From NCBI GenBank assembly GCA_026393735.1, contig JAPKZP010000347.1, positions 1-6,828 of the forward strand: a stretch of 6,828 bases of DNA, written 5' to 3'. How positions within the stretch are numbered: the first letter of the stretch is position 1; the number at the start of each line of letters is the position of its first letter. The notes beneath the pieces are model-generated. The model did not search any database. It was not told the DNA's origin and saw only the letters and a program-made list of their open reading frames with translations. This DNA is from Acidobacteriota bacterium (GTDB lineage: Bacteria; Acidobacteriota; Vicinamibacteria; Vicinamibacterales; JAKQTR01). This document shows positions 5,498-6,828 of this stretch, one piece after another. The translations under genes and the position numbers were made by a program.

Positions 5498-6145
5498 TTG
5501 TGTCTGTTCGCGCTGGTCGCGGTTGCCGCCACGGCTCCCGGGGGTGCGAAAGCTCCAGTTCCTGTCCTGACACCGGCCGTCGTGACATTCAACAACGTCG
5601 CGACCACACTCGGCGGCGTCGTTCCGAGAATCAAGGGCGACGGGGCGCTCCCGACCAGCACCTACCGGACCGAAAGCGGGACCACCTGCCAGATTTATAC
5701 CGGCGGAAGCCAGGACCTGACGCTGAACCTGCACCAGAGCCGCAGCACGCCGAAACGAACGCTCCGGTACGACTACACGCAGCTCGCGGATGCGTCGATG
5801 CAGCCGACGGCCAATCCCCCGACTGGCACGCTCATCGACAGTTCGTTCATGAACATCGCCGAGGTTGGGAACGTCGCCGTGGGTGCGACGGAGTTGAGGA
5901 CCGCCTACTTCTCGACGGCGATTGGAACGTTCGAGGAGAACCCAGGCCGGTACGACCATTCGCAGCTGGTGGTGGTCACGCGAACGAGCCCGACCACCTG
6001 GACGGTGTCGACCGACTGGCTCGCGTCAGAACCGGGTTCCGGCGATCTCTCAATCTTCTATCGAGCCTACAGGAACACGTCGGTGGCCGTGGGGCTCTAC
6101 CATCTGCCGTTCGAGTTGTCGGTCTCGTGCCCGGCCTGCAAGTGA
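5498..6145 (+). CDS. Secreted beta-rich protein of unknown function
   Basis: From TTG 5498 the product has 215 residues. Residues 2-13 are hydrophobic and end in a probable signal-peptidase site GGAKA (after residue 19). The mature chain is rich in Thr, Ser and short beta strands, with aromatic clusters (TFNNVATTL, RYDYTQLA, HSQLVVVTRTS, TTWTVSTDWLA). Cysteines are at 64 and in a terminal CPAC (211-214). I recognise no family. The start is uncertain. The frame is open upstream and reads LSAAVGLCLFALV from CTG 5480, a better signal peptide that lies 8 nt after GAGGAGG. The only nearby ATG (5476) is in another frame, and removal of one C after it would give MLSAAVGLCLFALV. The gene is therefore either begun by a non-ATG codon (5480 or 5498) or carries a one-base insertion at its start. 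It is divergent from the HTH-propeller gene and convergent with the remnant at 6170-6600. Export is well supported; function is unknown. Confidence 0.65.
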   Translation: MCLFALVAVAATAPGGAKAPVPVLTPAVVTFNNVATTLGGVVPRIKGDGALPTSTYRTESGTTCQIYTGGSQDLTLNLHQSRSTPKRTLRYDYTQLADASMQPTANPPTGTLIDSSFMNIAEVGNVAVGATELRTAYFSTAIGTFEENPGRYDHSQLVVVTRTSPTTWTVSTDWLASEPGSGDLSIFYRAYRNTSVAVGLYHLPFELSVSCPACK

Positions 6146-6169
6146 ACCCGGCCGGAGGCTCCCTCGACG

Positions 6170-6600
6170 ACGCGCCGGGATCCTGCGCGAGGAGTTGAGG
6201 AGCCGGCAGGCTGACGCGGAGCGTGTCGCCTTCCGTGCGTACGTCGAAGCCGCGGAGCGTGACGCGCACCCCCTCCGCCGTGATCGCCAGCCGGCCATCA
6301 CGGCGGTCAACCCTTGGCGTGCCCTTCACACCGACAATCGTCAACACCCGGATCCCGTCACTCAGCGGGTGACGACCCGTGCCGCGCGTCAGCGCGACCG
6401 TGCCCGAGTCGTCGAATCGCCACCGGATGGCGTCCGCCTCCCGCGCGGCTCTGAGTCGCGCTGATGTGGCGTCCGGCTTCAGGCCAACCGCAATCCGGGC
6501 CACATAGTTGGCCGTCCCTTCCATCACCTCGAGGCCCGTCTCGAATGCCCGATTACGGCCGGGTGCCGACCAGGCATCGTGAAAACGCCTGGCCGCCACA
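6170..6600 (-). pseudogene. Decayed fragment of a larger peptidase-like protein (MEGTANYV)
   Basis: One open minus-strand frame encodes RRFHDAWSAPGRNRAFETG, then LEVMEGTANYVARIAVG, then ADAIRWRFDDSG, then GRHPLSDGIRVLTIVGVKG, then a strand-rich end (LAITAEGVRVTL, FDVRTEGDTLRVSLP). Codons are GC3-rich and the segments are strongly protein-like. The E-G-T-A-x-Y pattern recalls the downstream glutamate helix of gluzincin-type metallopeptidases, but the HExxH half is missing. From memory, related Acidobacteriota proteins have a long stretch between AIRWRFY-TG and the GRHPLSDGIR segment, so an internal deletion near residue DDSG (about 6410) is likely. The 5' part is absent: before RRFHDAW (above about 6596) the frame reads Ala/Pro-rich repeat sequence without a fitting start. 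At the other end the frame runs past SLP into the convergent secreted gene, reaching a stop only at 5976, so the natural stop is probably lost. It could instead be a short novel gene, which is less likely. Confidence 0.5.
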
Positions 6601-6615
6601 CCGCCCGACGGAATT

Positions 6616-6636
6616 GCGGCCGGAGCGGCCGGAGCG
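6616..6636 (+). repeat. Short tandem repeat GCGGCCGGA, 2.3 copies
   Basis: Two perfect 9-base copies and a partial third lie at the truncated 5' end of the minus-strand peptidase-like fragment. Such a slippage-prone repeat could mark the deletion junction, or be ordinary GC-rich repetition. Confidence 0.5.
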
Positions 6637-6662
6637 AAGATGCGTCGACAGGCTCTCGGGCG

Positions 6663-6668
6663 TATAGT
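6663..6668 (+). promoter_or_regulatory. Candidate -10 box of the winged-helix regulator gene
   Basis: TATAGT matches the -10 consensus at 5 of 6 and lies 21 nt before ATG 6690. TCGACA (6645-6650) resembles a -35 box, but the 12-nt gap is too short. Transcription would start near 6675, leaving a very short leader with no Shine-Dalgarno sequence. Confidence 0.35.
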
Positions 6669-6689
6669 GTGGGACGCCCCGGCCACGAC

Positions 6690-6828
6690 ATGACACTTGT
6701 GAATTCGCCGGACATTCCCCGCCTCGTCTCGTTCACGGTCGGCGACTGGCTCGTAGAACCGAAGGCCTGCTGCGCGTCCCGCGGCGACACCGTCGTCAAA
6801 CTGCGACCGCAGCTCGTCAATTTGCTGA
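6690..6828 (+). CDS. Winged-helix (OmpR/PhoB-type) regulator, 5' part, cut by window end
   Basis: ATG 6690 opens a frame that runs off the window after 46 complete codons. The visible sequence, FTVGDWLVEP, then RGDTVVKLRPQLVNLL, is the N-terminal four-strand sheet and start of helix 1 of a Trans_reg_C winged-helix domain (compare the common form FxVGxWxVEPxxNxLxRxGxxVxLxPKxMxVL). In Acidobacteriota this head at the extreme N-terminus usually belongs to CadC-like proteins with a membrane helix and a PD40/TolB-like or TPR tail. The tail lies beyond the window, so the class is inferred. Cys-Cys sits where Leu-Asn or similar is common, which is slightly unusual. It has no ribosome binding site, but a TATAGT -10 lies 21 nt upstream, so a near-leaderless message is possible. 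It is divergent from the decayed fragment at 6170-6600. Confidence 0.7.
   Translation, partial: MTLVNSPDIPRLVSFTVGDWLVEPKACCASRGDTVVKLRPQLVNLL

Noticed and set aside
4838..5959. A 373-codon minus-strand frame crossing the divergent control region
   Set aside because: Its product is Arg-rich without domains, and it is the antisense or out-of-register reading of two well-supported genes. Its length follows from high GC.
5401..6198. Plus-strand frame holding the well-placed ATG 5476
   Set aside because: The product is Arg/Gly/His-rich and unlike any protein, while the neighbouring frame gives a signal peptide and beta-rich protein. It is kept only as evidence for the start conflict.
6146..6200. 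Possible terminator hairpin after the secreted-protein gene
   Set aside because: The CCCGGC/GCGCCGGG pairing has a large loop and no T-run follows, so it is not a convincing intrinsic terminator.
1..6828. CRISPR array, transposase, integrase, tRNA, rRNA or riboswitch
   Set aside because: No regularly spaced repeats, terminal inverted repeats flanking a gene, recombinase motifs or conserved RNA sequence blocks were found on either strand.

Overview
The window is GC-rich DNA, most likely from an Acidobacteriota-type soil or sediment bacterium (Vicinamibacterales-like). This is inferred from gene content, not from a marker gene. The main clue is a transmembrane regulator with the N-terminal signature LDSWKDIAAYL...RTVQRWER followed by a PD40/TolB-like propeller, a layout abundant in that phylum. 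A second regulator of related type begins at the right edge. No rRNA, tRNA, CRISPR array, insertion sequence or integrase was recognised.

Layout, left to right. 1-185: no assignable gene. 186-734 (-): secreted 16-cysteine protein with a MopE-like motif, with its own promoter and a strong ribosome binding site. 735-1235: mostly non-coding, with one doubtful 50-codon ORF (898-1050). 1236-2600 (+): lipoprotein with a Pro/Ala/Gly-rich linker, two fibronectin-III-like domains and an unidentified beta-rich C-terminal domain. 2597-2992 (-): four-helix membrane protein whose stop codon overlaps that of the lipoprotein. 3070-3105 (+): an 11-codon scrap that looks like the first residues of an MBL-fold hydrolase gene whose remainder is gone. 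3118-5211 (-): HTH, one membrane helix and a PD40 propeller. 5212-5475: divergent control region. 5498-6145 (+): secreted beta-rich protein of unknown function, whose best ATG is out of frame with its signal peptide. About 6170-6600 (-): remnant of a larger protein carrying MEGTANYV, probably a peptidase-like family. 6690 to the end (+): start of a winged-helix (OmpR/PhoB-type) regulator.

No operon or pathway is evident. Every intact gene appears to be its own transcription unit, and most encode exported, lipid-anchored or membrane products, so the cell envelope is the common theme. The notable feature is decay: two gene fragments next to intact genes, one probable frameshift at a start, and a run-on cysteine-rich frame after a TGA. 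This suggests an accessory region shaped by deletions. I see no convincing new multi-gene system. The items most worth checking are the two fragments, the start-site conflict at 5476-5498, and the two regulators with different DNA-binding heads.
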